A DNA stretch of 64,000 bases from Croceimicrobium sp965228705 (lineage in GTDB: Bacteria > Bacteroidota > Bacteroidia > Flavobacteriales > Schleiferiaceae). Each line of letters begins with the position of its first letter. Position 1 is the stretch's first letter. Below, piece by piece: positions 16,463 through 25,299 of the stretch. The notes under the pieces are model-generated. The model saw only the letters and a program-made list of their open reading frames with translations. It searched no databases and was not told the origin of the DNA. Where the stretch lies: NCBI RefSeq assembly GCF_965228705.1, contig NZ_OZ245832.1:3534001-3598000 (forward strand), in the 5' to 3' direction. The position numbers and the translations under genes are program-made.

Positions 16463-19400
16463 TTGAAACAGAGTCATATTTATAGAGCGTCTTTAGCTTT
16501 CTTCCTTTTTCTGGTTGGAATTAATCTCCTTGCAGAAAATGTGAGACTAAAGGTTTTAGCCCCCTTGCCTATTCTCAATTATAATTTTGAATATATAGAT
16601 AATACCTCTGGCTTAATGCAAAATGAGGTGACTGCCCTTCACATGAGCCCTGAGCATTTATTATGGATTGGAACTCAGCAGGGCTTATTCAGATATTCCG
16701 GTCGACAGTTTAAAGCCTTTCTCCCTCAAAATGACTCCTTAATGAATGGTGTGCGGATATTGGATTTTTACCGTACACGATCCAATCGGATATTAGCCTT
16801 AAACGAGTTTTTCCAATACTCCTTGCTTTCTGAGGATCAAAGAACTCTTACCAATCAGAATGAAGATGATAAGGGTTATTTGTTTTTCCGTCATGGCAGT
16901 GTTGGTGAAAGTGCTTTGGTCCGATGGCATGGCTTTCATCAATATATGGTTGATTCGAATCGATATTATTTCGATAATGATGGGGAGAATAGCGCGCTTT
17001 ACTTTAATGAGGGTGAGAGCATGAAGGAGGTGCCTTATAAGTTGAGCTCTTTTAGCCGAGAGCATCTGATGGTATTCGGAGAGAGTATGTTTCTTTTGGA
17101 ACAGGAAGGCTCTGTAATTCGAATAAAGGGAACTCAGGTTGATACCATCGGAGTGGTCCCCGACCTCGCCGCACCTAAAAATTGGTCGGAGAACCCACAA
17201 TTGAGCCAGATGATGTGGAATGCCGCTGAAAATAAGGCATTTCTATATAGGAAAGGGGAGCTTTACCAGCTATTCGCATCTGGAGATGGTGGACTTCAGC
17301 TTCAGCTTATTGCTCGTTCGGTTCCTCAGCATGAGTATTCGGCTTGCATATATAGTGAGGAGGATGCCCGGATATTTTTAGGGACCCGAAAAAGGGGACT
17401 ATTAGTTATGGCCCCGGTTTTTATTAGACAGATACTATCTGATAGTACTTGCGCTGCAGGAGTTCCCAATTATACTTTGGCTGCCATTGGGCAAGATTCC
17501 GTGATTTCATCAAATGGTTTGCTTTACCATGATTCCAAAGTGCTTTGTGGTTCACTGTTTCAACAGTATAGTGGCTTATTGGGTTTTAAGCCCTCCTTGA
17601 GGCATATCTATGCAGTAGAAGAGCCTTCTCGACCACTGCGAATCGACCTAAGAAATGGAGAAAGAAGGTATTTAAAAGTCGCGGTGGATTCAGTGAATGT
17701 ACGAACCGGTCATATGATTCAGAAGGAAGGTGAGGTCTATATGTTTATTGAGTCTCTGGGATTGATGCAATTGGTAGGGGATAGCCTTATTTGCATCGCA
17801 GCAGTACCCACCGATAAGGGAGAGATTAATTATGCCGGGCAGTTATTCTTCTTAAATGATTCAACCGTTTGGATGCTCTATGGCTTTAAGGCCCAAATGG
17901 TCAATTTCAATTTGAAAAGCGGCAAAGCTGAGGTAGTCCGGATAGTGGAAAATGAAGAATTTAATGCGCGTTTTCTGTATCGATTAGGTTCCAAGGTAAT
18001 CCTTACTACTTATGGCAGGGGTGTATATGTTTGGGAAAAGGGCCGCTGGTCTAAATTGAATTTGAAAGGAAATCTGGCCATGGAGGCTTGTCATGGTATT
18101 CGTCAAGTGGGAAATTGCCTGGTTTTCAGTACTAATCAGGGTTTGTATGCCATGCCTAAAGAATTGTTTGAGTCTTACCTAAATGATAGTGTTCCTTTTC
18201 TTGATCTTATTGCTTTCAGTGCTAAGGATGGCTTGAAGAATTTTGAATTCAACGGGGGAGGTACCTCCGAACCAATTATTCGAAATAAAAATGGTGAATT
18301 TGCCATTCCCAATCCGGATGGCATTACCTATTTAAATACTGATTTTAAGAGTTTGATGCCTAAGTACCATCCTGAATTAATCCTGGAGGAGGTGCGTTTG
18401 GATGGTCAGAATGTTTCCACGCTTGAGAATACGGTTTTGCCCCCATTGTTTTCTAGTTTAATGGTAAAGCTTCTGAATCCTTATTATGGCAAAGCACAAA
18501 ATGCCCCTATTTACTATCGCGTTCCAGAACTAAATTCCGAATGGCGGCAAGTGGATTTCGAACGCGGATTACTTTTTGACCGATTCCCGAGTAATGGTGA
18601 GTATAGTCTTGAGATCTATATGCCTTTTATGCCAAAACAAGAGCGTGTATTTCGAATTTGGCATTTTGCGGTGGGGCCTAAATTTCATGAAACATTAGGG
18701 TTCTATATTATTATGGCCTTGGCGGCACTCTTTGTGGTCTTGGGTTTTTTTGAATTAGTTCAACGTCGAAACAGGGCTTATCAACAACGCCTAAAAGATG
18801 AAATAGAGAAACGCACCGATGAACTGGCTCGAAATAATGTGAGTCTGGTTAATACCATCGCCGATCTGCAGGAATCTAGGAATCAGCTAAATCGAGCGAT
18901 TGGCTTGCGGGACCGAATGATCACCATCTTCTCCCATGATATCCGAGGTCCATTGCGTTTTATGGCTGATGTGGCATTCGATATCAAAGAAAAAACTAAG
19001 GCAAAAGGCATGGAAGGGCTGAGCAGAGATTTGGAGATTTTAAGTACTTCTACTCGAGGAGCCTATGAAACTGCCAATACCATTCTTGAATGGATTCGAA
19101 ATCAGGATTTACAAGATTCGGAAAACCAATATCCTTTAGGGAAAGCCGTAGATCAGGTATTGGATCGCAAGGCCGCAGAATTAATGAAATACCGAATCCT
19201 GGTAGATTGGGATTTGAAACAAGATTTTTTAATTGCCAGCCGACCGCAAGCCTTGGAAATTGTGGTAGAGAATATACTGGAAAATGCTCTCAAGTATTGC
19301 AACCATAAAATTTGGATTCGGATTTTCGAGGAAGACCAAAGAGTTTGCTTGGAAATTACGGATGATGGCCCCGGGATTCAAGACCAAAAACGATTGAAAG

Positions 19401-19588
19401 CAATAAATAGTGGTGTGGCAGTTCGTAGTAAAAGTGGTCAAAGAGGGGTGACTGGTATGGGTGTCGGATTGCCAATGGTTCGGGAGATTATCAACCAGTT
19501 AAATGGTAACCTTCAGTTTCAAAATGCTTCAGGCCAGGGCCTTCAGGTTAAGGTTTGCCTACCCTTTTATGCAGAAATTAATGAGTAG
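16463..19588 (+). CDS. Membrane sensor histidine kinase with N-terminal two-component-regulator propeller
   Basis: The protein has 1041 residues. A signal/anchor segment (ASLAFFLFLVGINLLAE) leads into an extracytoplasmic region of about 700 residues that begins with a classic propeller blade (LMQNEVTALHMSPEHLLWIG, then TQQGLFRYSGRQFKAF) and ends in a Y_Y_Y-like beta domain. One transmembrane helix spans about residues 744-766 and a coiled-coil linker (RRNRAYQQRLKDEIEKRTDE) follows. The kinase core has the H-box FSHDIRGPL (His825), N-box ENILENALKY, DDGPGI and GMGVGLPMV. There is no fused receiver or DNA-binding domain, so a separate regulator is needed. The start is TTG 16463, the first initiator codon after an in-frame stop at 16448. 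Confidence 0.93.
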   Translation: MKQSHIYRASLAFFLFLVGINLLAENVRLKVLAPLPILNYNFEYIDNTSGLMQNEVTALHMSPEHLLWIGTQQGLFRYSGRQFKAFLPQNDSLMNGVRILDFYRTRSNRILALNEFFQYSLLSEDQRTLTNQNEDDKGYLFFRHGSVGESALVRWHGFHQYMVDSNRYYFDNDGENSALYFNEGESMKEVPYKLSSFSREHLMVFGESMFLLEQEGSVIRIKGTQVDTIGVVPDLAAPKNWSENPQLSQMMWNAAENKAFLYRKGELYQLFASGDGGLQLQLIARSVPQHEYSACIYSEEDARIFLGTRKRGLLVMAPVFIRQILSDSTCAAGVPNYTLAAIGQDSVISSNGLLYHDSKVLCGSLFQQYSGLLGFKPSLRHIYAVEEPSRPLRIDLRNGERRYLKVAVDSVNVRTGHMIQKEGEVYMFIESLGLMQLVGDSLICIAAVPTDKGEINYAGQLFFLNDSTVWMLYGFKAQMVNFNLKSGKAEVVRIVENEEFNARFLYRLGSKVILTTYGRGVYVWEKGRWSKLNLKGNLAMEACHGIRQVGNCLVFSTNQGLYAMPKELFESYLNDSVPFLDLIAFSAKDGLKNFEFNGGGTSEPIIRNKNGEFAIPNPDGITYLNTDFKSLMPKYHPELILEEVRLDGQNVSTLENTVLPPLFSSLMVKLLNPYYGKAQNAPIYYRVPELNSEWRQVDFERGLLFDRFPSNGEYSLEIYMPFMPKQERVFRIWHFAVGPKFHETLGFYIIMALAALFVVLGFFELVQRRNRAYQQRLKDEIEKRTDELARNNVSLVNTIADLQESRNQLNRAIGLRDRMITIFSHDIRGPLRFMADVAFDIKEKTKAKGMEGLSRDLEILSTSTRGAYETANTILEWIRNQDLQDSENQYPLGKAVDQVLDRKAAELMKYRILVDWDLKQDFLIASRPQALEIVVENILENALKYCNHKIWIRIFEEDQRVCLEITDDGPGIQDQKRLKAINSGVAVRSKSGQRGVTGMGVGLPMVREIINQLNGNLQFQNASGQGLQVKVCLPFYAEINE

Positions 19589-19952
19589 TTCTGAGCTCAT
19601 GATGCAGCGAGAGGAGATTTCCGGGTCCAATTCATTTTAGCTAACAGGCATTAGTTAAGAAGGTCTAATAATCGATTTATATCTCAGATCTAGGTCAGAT
19701 TTCAGCCATATTTCAAATTCGGACTATTTGTAGAACTAAACCTACAGTTTCAAAGTAAAGTTCTACAGTTAATCGGCATGAAGTGTTACGAGCTTTAAAA
19801 TGTTTGAGCCTTTATTTTGTTACAGTTATTAAGCAGTGGTGCTAAAGTGTTTAACTGAAGCTAATGTTTATTAATTGTTATCATTTATTCTAATGCTAAT
19901 AAATGATAGGGAGTTTGAAAATGAAATTAAACAAAAGAAACACTTCGCTTAT
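19589..19952 (+). promoter_or_regulatory. Regulatory interval with clustered TGTAG/CTACAG half-sites
   Basis: No convincing gene is present before the ATG at 19953; an upstream in-frame extension of the next gene to 19875 looks non-coding. TGTAGAAC occurs at 19729-19736 and GTTCTACA at 19760-19767. The first forms TGTAG-N8-CTACA (19729-19746). The two CTACAG half-sites start 21 bp apart (19742 and 19763), which is two helical turns. The region lies about 190-220 bp upstream of the small protein gene. Confidence 0.45.
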
Positions 19953-20144
19953 ATGAAACTAAATCCAGGCCTTGTAGTAGCGATATTGATGTTGTTGTTT
20001 TTGGCAGATGTTTCTGCACAACCTAGTGGCGGAGGACCAGGTGCTCCAACTCCGTTTGGATTTATAGAGGTTCTTCTGGTAGGTGGAGCCGCCTTAGGAA
20101 TTAGAAGTATTAAACAAAATCGCAAAAGTGATGATGCATTATAG
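19953..20144 (+). CDS. Small exported protein resembling a PID-CTERM (exosortase-type) substrate
   Basis: With the start at 19953 the product is 63 residues. It has a signal peptide (MKLNPGLVVAILMLLFLADV then SAQ), a Gly/Pro-rich linker (PSGGGPGAPTP), a second hydrophobic helix (FGFIEVLLVGGAALGI) and a basic tail (RSIKQNRK). That order (short proline-rich motif, helix, basic residues at the C-terminus) is the layout of the short PID-CTERM proteins of Bacteroidota, although the literal PID triplet is replaced by PTPFGF. Earlier in-frame ATGs (19893 and others) would add a charged, unlikely leader. The next gene starts inside its 3' end, so translation is probably coupled. Confidence 0.7.
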   Translation: MKLNPGLVVAILMLLFLADVSAQPSGGGPGAPTPFGFIEVLLVGGAALGIRSIKQNRKSDDAL

Positions 20145-20523
20145 GAGTTTCTCATTCGTTTTATTGGAATTTGTATTAAAGAGTATAGTCTTGCTTCTAA
20201 TTGGGATGATTCTATTTCTTATTTGGGATTCATTTACTATAGATACAGTTTATTTCTATGTGCCATTGACCGTACTATTCTCTGTATTTATGTGGCAATT
20301 AGTTTATAAGTGGTACAATCCAATATTAGTGTATAAAGATGGTCATTTGGTGCATTCCAATGGTTTGTATTCCACTGTGATCGGTTCTAAGGTGAAGGTG
20401 CGCGTAAAAGGGAAATTTGGCTTTGGTGCTGTGGTTAGACTTTTTGGTGAAAAAGGCGCCGTTACGGTTTGGATGGGTTTTAATCGCTTAAACGAAGTTC
20501 GGGGTTTTAGCAATTTTACTTAA
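20131..20523 (+). CDS. Small membrane protein, unknown function
   Basis: This protein of about 130 residues has two closely spaced transmembrane helices (about residues 8-32 and 40-58) followed by a beta-rich cytoplasmic part (ILVYKDGHLVHSNGLYSTVI, KVKVRVKGKFGFGAVVRLFG) of the kind seen in PH-like or YdbT-like membrane proteins. The initiation codon is one of GTG 20128, ATG 20131 or ATG 20134. All overlap the end of the preceding small protein gene by 11-17 nt. The overlap suggests that both are made in fixed ratio. No family name can be assigned. Confidence 0.7.
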   Translation: MMHYRSFSFVLLEFVLKSIVLLLIGMILFLIWDSFTIDTVYFYVPLTVLFSVFMWQLVYKWYNPILVYKDGHLVHSNGLYSTVIGSKVKVRVKGKFGFGAVVRLFGEKGAVTVWMGFNRLNEVRGFSNFT

Positions 20524-20617
20524 TAAGTAACTCCAGAGGATCCAAAGGGTAATTGCAGCTCCACGGTAAGATTTAAAAGAAAAAATTAAAATTTTATATT
20601 CTCCATCTCCTCTCTCC

Positions 20618-20647
20618 AGGCTCGGTTTTGTACCGGGCCTTTTTTTG
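20618..20647 (+). terminator. Rho-independent terminator
   Basis: AGGCTCGG (20618-20625) and CCGGGCCT (20633-20640) form an 8-bp stem with one G-U pair, followed by seven T. It closes the two-gene small-protein unit before the sugar operon. Confidence 0.85.
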
Positions 20648-20763
20648 TTCCATCGACTTCATTTTTTAAGAAAATAATGGCTAGTCATTATGAGATGGAA
20701 ATCCTAAGTCTATAATTTGTTTTATTGCCACTGTAATTGGGTCGCCTATTGCATAGTGGTCTT

Positions 20764-20797
20764 TATCTTTGTTACTTTAAACCCCATATCCGGATAT
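20764..20797 (+). promoter_or_regulatory. -7 promoter element and palindrome before the nucleotide-sugar operon
   Basis: TATCTTTG (20764-20771) matches the Bacteroidota -7 consensus TAnnTTTG. I do not see a TTTG at the expected -33 distance. A perfect 12-bp palindrome, ATATCCGGATAT (20786-20797), lies in the predicted leader, 10 bp before the ATG at 20808. It could be an operator or simply chance. Confidence 0.5.
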
Positions 20798-20807
20798 AAA
20801 AAAATCC

Positions 20808-21944
20808 ATGAAAAAAATTCAGATGGTTGACTTGGTCAGCCAATATCAAAAAATTCAGGATCAAGTAGATAAAGCCATCCTTGATGTTGTGCGCTCCTCT
20901 GCCTATATCAATGGACCCGAGGTTAAAGCTTTTCAAACTGAATTGGAAAGCTATTTAGATGTAAAGCATGTGATTCCTTGTGCAAATGGAACCGATGCCC
21001 TGCAAATTGCTATGATGGCCCTTGGCTTAAAGCCAGGAGATGAGGTGATTACGGCGACTTTTACTTATGTAGCTACCGCTGAGGTAATTGCACTTTTAGG
21101 TCTAACTCCGGTCTTAGTGGATGTTGATGAAGATACTTTTGGCTTAAATACCGATCAGGTACGCGAAGCCATTGGTCCTAAAACTAAGGCAATTGTTCCT
21201 GTACATTTATTTGGGCAATGTGCAGATTTGGAGACTATTATGCAAATTGCCAAAGAGCACAATCTTTATGTGGTTGAAGATACTGCGCAGGCCATTGGAT
21301 CCAGCTATCATTTTGATAATGGAAGTAGTGCTAAAGCGGGTACTATAGGCGATATTGGAACGACCTCATTTTTTCCCAGTAAGAATTTAGGTTGCTTTGG
21401 AGATGGTGGAGCCATTTTTACCAATAATGATGAATTGGCTTCTAAAATTCGAATCATTGCAAATCACGGGCAAACCGTGCGGTATTACCACGATATGATT
21501 GGGGTAAACTCACGTTTGGATTCCATTCAGGCAGCAATTCTACGATGTAAACTTCCTCATTTGGATGAGTACATAAAGGCCAGGCAAGCAGCGGCTGATT
21601 ATTACGATAAGGCTTTTGCGGATATCCCCGAATTAAAGACACCGGTGCGCGATTCAAAATCAGAGCATGTATTTCATCAGTACACCTTGCAACTGGCAGA
21701 AGGAATTGACCGCAATAAATTAGTGGAGTATCTCCAATCAAAAGACATACCGGCCATGATATATTATCCGGTAGCATTGCATATGCAAAAGGCTTATCAG
21801 GACGAACGTTATCAAAAAGATGATTTTCCGATAACCAACCGTTTGGTGAGTCGGGTATTTTCGCTGCCCATGCACACTGAACTAGAAAAAGATCAATTAG
21901 AACATATAACCTCCGAAGTACTTAACTTCATCAAGAACCATTAA
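20808..21944 (+). CDS. DegT/DnrJ/EryC1/StrS-family sugar aminotransferase
   Basis: This PLP-dependent enzyme of 378 residues aminates a keto-sugar nucleotide, typically with glutamate as donor. Motifs include CANGTDALQIAMMALGLKPGDEV, PVHLFGQCAD, VVEDTAQAIG, and FFPSKNLGCFGDGGAIFT, where the Lys in PSKNLG forms the internal aldimine. NSRLDSIQAAILRCKL is characteristic of the family. The overall wording resembles WbpE/WlbC-type UDP-3-oxo-glucuronate aminotransferases. That would fit the next gene, a UDP-glucose dehydrogenase that supplies UDP-glucuronate, but the substrate cannot be fixed from sequence. It is the first gene of a five-gene operon; the spacing to ugd is 2 nt. Confidence 0.93.
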   Translation: MKKIQMVDLVSQYQKIQDQVDKAILDVVRSSAYINGPEVKAFQTELESYLDVKHVIPCANGTDALQIAMMALGLKPGDEVITATFTYVATAEVIALLGLTPVLVDVDEDTFGLNTDQVREAIGPKTKAIVPVHLFGQCADLETIMQIAKEHNLYVVEDTAQAIGSSYHFDNGSSAKAGTIGDIGTTSFFPSKNLGCFGDGGAIFTNNDELASKIRIIANHGQTVRYYHDMIGVNSRLDSIQAAILRCKLPHLDEYIKARQAAADYYDKAFADIPELKTPVRDSKSEHVFHQYTLQLAEGIDRNKLVEYLQSKDIPAMIYYPVALHMQKAYQDERYQKDDFPITNRLVSRVFSLPMHTELEKDQLEHITSEVLNFIKNH

Positions 21945-21946
21945 TC

Positions 21947-23266
21947 ATGAAAATTGTAATAGTTGGAACAGGATACGTAGGTTTAGTTACAGGTACCTGT
22001 CTTTCCGAAGTAGGTATTGATGTAACCTGCGTTGATGTTGATGTAAAGAAAATCGAAAACCTTAAGCAAGGAATTCTTCCTATTTACGAACCTGGTTTGG
22101 ATAAACTGGTACATCGCAACTATGAAAAAAATCGTCTTCAGTTTTCTACCAATTTAGGAGAAGCCATTAAAGGTGCTGATGCTGCCTTTATTGCTGTAGG
22201 AACCCCTCCCGGAGAAGACGGTAGCGCCGACCTTAAATATGTATTAACTGTAGCCCGTGAGATTGGTGAAAATATGAATGACTATGGTGTGATTATCACC
22301 AAGTCCACCGTGCCAGTTGGAACAGCCGCTAAGGTTAAGAAAGAAATTAAAGATGCTTTGGATCGTCGTGGTGTAAGTATCGATTATGATGTGGCATCAA
22401 ACCCTGAGTTCCTAAAAGAAGGCGCTGCGGTAAATGACTTCATGAAACCCGATCGTATTGTGGTGGGGGTTGAATCGGAGCGTGCTCGCAAGGTTCTCGA
22501 AAAATTATATCATCCCTTTACCCTTAATGGTCACCCGGTAATCTTTATGGATATTCCATCAGCCGAAATGACCAAATACGCGGCAAATGCCATGTTGGCA
22601 ACCAAGATTTCATTTATGAATGATGTGGCCAACCTTTGTGAAATCATGGGGGCTGATGTAAACTTAGTTCGCCGTGGTATCGGATCTGATCCACGTATTG
22701 GAAACAAGTTTATTTATCCTGGTATTGGATATGGCGGTAGCTGTTTCCCTAAAGATGTGAAGGCATTAGTGCGCACAGCTCGTGAGAATGGCTATGAAAT
22801 GCGCATCTTACAGTCGGTAGAAGAGGTAAACGAAGACCAAAAATCAGTTCTTTTCCAAAAGGTATTGAAACGCTTCAATGGCGATCTTAAAGGCAAGCAT
22901 TTCGCAGTTTGGGGTCTTTCCTTTAAGCCAAATACTGATGATATGCGTGAAGCCCCTTCCGTAGTAATTATCGAGAAATTACTGGCAGAAGGAGCAACGG
23001 TATCTGCTTACGATCCTGTAGCTATGGAAGAAGCTAAGCATGATTTGGGTGATCGTATCACTTATGCTGAAAACGAATATGAAGCCATTAAAGGGGCAGA
23101 TGCCTTGTTAGTGGTAACCGAATGGAGTGAATTCAGAGTTCCTGACTTTGAAGAAATTAAAGACTCCTTGAATAGCCCCCTTATTTTTGATGGTCGAAAC
23201 ATCTTTGAAATCAGCCGCATGGCAGAGTTAGGTTTTGAGTACCATTGTATTGGGGTGAAATCCTAA
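21947..23266 (+). CDS. ugd: UDP-glucose 6-dehydrogenase
   Basis: The enzyme oxidises UDP-glucose to UDP-glucuronate with two NAD+. Seen: Rossmann GTGYVGLVTGTCLSEVG at the N-terminus, the TKSTVPVGT loop, NPEFLKEGAAVNDFMKPDR, EMTKYAANAMLATKISFMND, and the catalytic Cys in GYGGSCFPKDVKAL (near residue 268). The C-terminal UDP-binding domain carries LSFKPNTDDMREAPS. Its 439 residues are typical of the bacterial enzyme. It sits between the aminotransferase and UDP-xylose synthase, so its product can feed both directly. Confidence 0.97.
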   Translation: MKIVIVGTGYVGLVTGTCLSEVGIDVTCVDVDVKKIENLKQGILPIYEPGLDKLVHRNYEKNRLQFSTNLGEAIKGADAAFIAVGTPPGEDGSADLKYVLTVAREIGENMNDYGVIITKSTVPVGTAAKVKKEIKDALDRRGVSIDYDVASNPEFLKEGAAVNDFMKPDRIVVGVESERARKVLEKLYHPFTLNGHPVIFMDIPSAEMTKYAANAMLATKISFMNDVANLCEIMGADVNLVRRGIGSDPRIGNKFIYPGIGYGGSCFPKDVKALVRTARENGYEMRILQSVEEVNEDQKSVLFQKVLKRFNGDLKGKHFAVWGLSFKPNTDDMREAPSVVIIEKLLAEGATVSAYDPVAMEEAKHDLGDRITYAENEYEAIKGADALLVVTEWSEFRVPDFEEIKDSLNSPLIFDGRNIFEISRMAELGFEYHCIGVKS

Positions 23267-23272
23267 TTTTCT

Positions 23273-24265
23273 ATGAAAAGAGTTCTAATTACGGGCGCAG
23301 CCGGTTTCTTGGGTTCCCATTTATGTGATCGTTTCATTGCTGAAGGCTTTCGAGTGGTGGGAATGGATAACCTGATTACGGGGGACCTTAAAAATATCGA
23401 GCATCTCTTTGCCAAAGAAGAATTTGAGTTTTATCATCATGATGTTTCCAAATTCATCCACGTTTCAGGAGAGCTTGATTACATCCTTCACTTTGCATCA
23501 CCGGCCAGCCCCATTGATTACCTAAAAATTCCAATTCAAACCCTCAAAGTAGGCTCTTTAGGAATTCACAATTGCTTGGGCCTGGCAATGGCCAAAGGAG
23601 CGCGCTTGATCATTGCTTCCACTTCAGAAGTATATGGTGATCCGCAGGTGCATCCTCAAACAGAAGAATATTGGGGGCATGTTAACCCCGTTGGCCCTAG
23701 AGGGGTGTATGATGAAGCCAAGCGATTCCAGGAAGCGATGACCATGGCCTATCATACTTACCATGGATTAGAAACTCGCATCGTGCGCATCTTTAATACC
23801 TATGGTCCTAGAATGCGCTTGAATGATGGTCGGGTTTTACCGGCTTTCATTGGTCAGGCCTTAAGAGGTGAGGATTTAACTGTGTTTGGCGATGGATCGC
23901 AAACCCGTTCCTTTTGCTATGTTGATGATTTGGTTGAAGGTATTTACCGCTTATTAATGAGTGATTATGCCGGACCGGTGAATATTGGTAACCCTGATGA
24001 AATTACCATTGGCGAATTTGCCGAGGAAATCATCAAGCTTACGGGTACCGATCAAAAAGTAATCTACAAAGATTTACCAAAAGACGATCCCACACAGAGA
24101 CGTCCCGATATTACAAAAGCCAAAGAACTCTTGGGCTGGGAGCCGAAGGTTAGTCGGTCTGAAGGATTAAAGATTACCTACGAATACTTCAAGTCTTTAC
24201 CCACCGAAGAGCTCTATAAAAAGGAGCATAAGGACTTCAAAGATTACATTCGTCAAAAGCAATAG
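23273..24265 (+). CDS. UDP-glucuronate decarboxylase (UDP-xylose synthase)
   Basis: This short-chain dehydrogenase converts UDP-glucuronate to UDP-xylose with bound NAD+. Seen: TGAAGFLGSHLCDRF, the subfamily-specific FASPASPIDYLKIPIQTLKVG, STSEVYGDP, and GHVNPVGPRGVYDEAKRF, which contains the catalytic Tyr-xxx-Lys. RIFNTYGPRM and GDGSQTRSFCYVDDLVEG follow. The EYWGHVNPVGPR block separates UXS from dTDP-glucose dehydratases and epimerases. The gene is 6 nt after ugd, giving a complete UDP-Glc to UDP-GlcA to UDP-Xyl route. Confidence 0.94.
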   Translation: MKRVLITGAAGFLGSHLCDRFIAEGFRVVGMDNLITGDLKNIEHLFAKEEFEFYHHDVSKFIHVSGELDYILHFASPASPIDYLKIPIQTLKVGSLGIHNCLGLAMAKGARLIIASTSEVYGDPQVHPQTEEYWGHVNPVGPRGVYDEAKRFQEAMTMAYHTYHGLETRIVRIFNTYGPRMRLNDGRVLPAFIGQALRGEDLTVFGDGSQTRSFCYVDDLVEGIYRLLMSDYAGPVNIGNPDEITIGEFAEEIIKLTGTDQKVIYKDLPKDDPTQRRPDITKAKELLGWEPKVSRSEGLKITYEYFKSLPTEELYKKEHKDFKDYIRQKQ

Positions 24266-24267
24266 AT

Positions 24268-25290
24268 ATGGCTCAAATTCTGGTAACCGGCGGATTAGGT
24301 TTTATTGGCTCGCATACCGCAGTCGAATTAATCAAAGCCGGACATGAGCCGGTATTGCTTGACGATTTAAGTAATTCAACCGCATCGGTTCTTGATGGAA
24401 TTGAAGAAATAACCGGTCATCGTCCCGTATTTGAAAGAGTCGATTTAAAGTCGAAATCTGAAGTGCGAGATTTTTTTGGTCGCTATAGTTCTTTGGATGG
24501 AATCATTCACTTTGCTGCTTTCAAAGCAGTGGGCGAATCGGTTCACAAACCCTTAGAATATTACGAGAATAATTTAGGCTCCTTGGTTTACCTGCTTCAG
24601 GAAATGCGCGACCTGCAGATTGATAATTTAATCTTTAGCAGTAGTTGCACAGTTTATGGCGAAGCAGATGAATTGCCAATCACAGAGGATAGCCCGGTGA
24701 AGGCCGCAATTTCCCCCTATGGAAATACCAAGCAAGTAGGAGAGGAGATCATACAGGATGCTATACAGGCCCACGGTTTTAATGCAATTTCATTGCGTTA
24801 CTTCAACCCTATTGGCGCTCATCCCAGTGCTATGATTGGCGAATCACCCTTGGGAGTGCCCCTTAATTTGGTGCCCTATGTAACGCAGACCGCAGCAAAA
24901 GTTCGTGAACAATTGGCTGTTTTTGGTAGCGACTACGAAACCCGTGATGGTACCAATGAAAGGGATTATATCCATGTGGTGGATGTAGCAAAGGCCCATG
25001 TTGTAGCCTTAAATCGCTTATTGAATCGCCAAAACGAAGGACCTTATGAAGTATTTAACTTAGGTACCGGAACCGGTTCAACGGTATTAGAAGTGATTCA
25101 ATCTTTTGAGCGTGTTTCCAATAGCAAATTGAATTATAAAATAGTGGAGCGCAGGCCTGGTGATGTAACCGCAGCTTATGCTGATACGACTAAGGCCAAT
25201 ACCGTTTTGGGCTGGACAGCCGAAAAAAGCTTAGACGATGCCATGGAAGATGCCTGGCGCTGGGAAAAGAAAATCAGAAACATAGATTAG
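24268..25290 (+). CDS. galE: UDP-glucose 4-epimerase
   Basis: The enzyme interconverts UDP-glucose and UDP-galactose with tightly bound NAD+. Seen: VTGGLGFIGSHTAVELI, IIHFAAFKAVGESVHKPLEYY, SSSCTVYG, the catalytic YGNTK, SLRYFNPIGAHPSAMIGE, VFGSDYETRDGTNERDYIHV and FNLGTGTGSTVLEVI. The 340-residue length is standard. It begins 2 nt after the UDP-xylose synthase gene. It may act on UDP-xylose or amino-sugars in this setting, but the sequence alone points to ordinary GalE. Confidence 0.95.
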   Translation: MAQILVTGGLGFIGSHTAVELIKAGHEPVLLDDLSNSTASVLDGIEEITGHRPVFERVDLKSKSEVRDFFGRYSSLDGIIHFAAFKAVGESVHKPLEYYENNLGSLVYLLQEMRDLQIDNLIFSSSCTVYGEADELPITEDSPVKAAISPYGNTKQVGEEIIQDAIQAHGFNAISLRYFNPIGAHPSAMIGESPLGVPLNLVPYVTQTAAKVREQLAVFGSDYETRDGTNERDYIHVVDVAKAHVVALNRLLNRQNEGPYEVFNLGTGTGSTVLEVIQSFERVSNSKLNYKIVERRPGDVTAAYADTTKANTVLGWTAEKSLDDAMEDAWRWEKKIRNID

Positions 25291-25299
25291 AAAATAACC

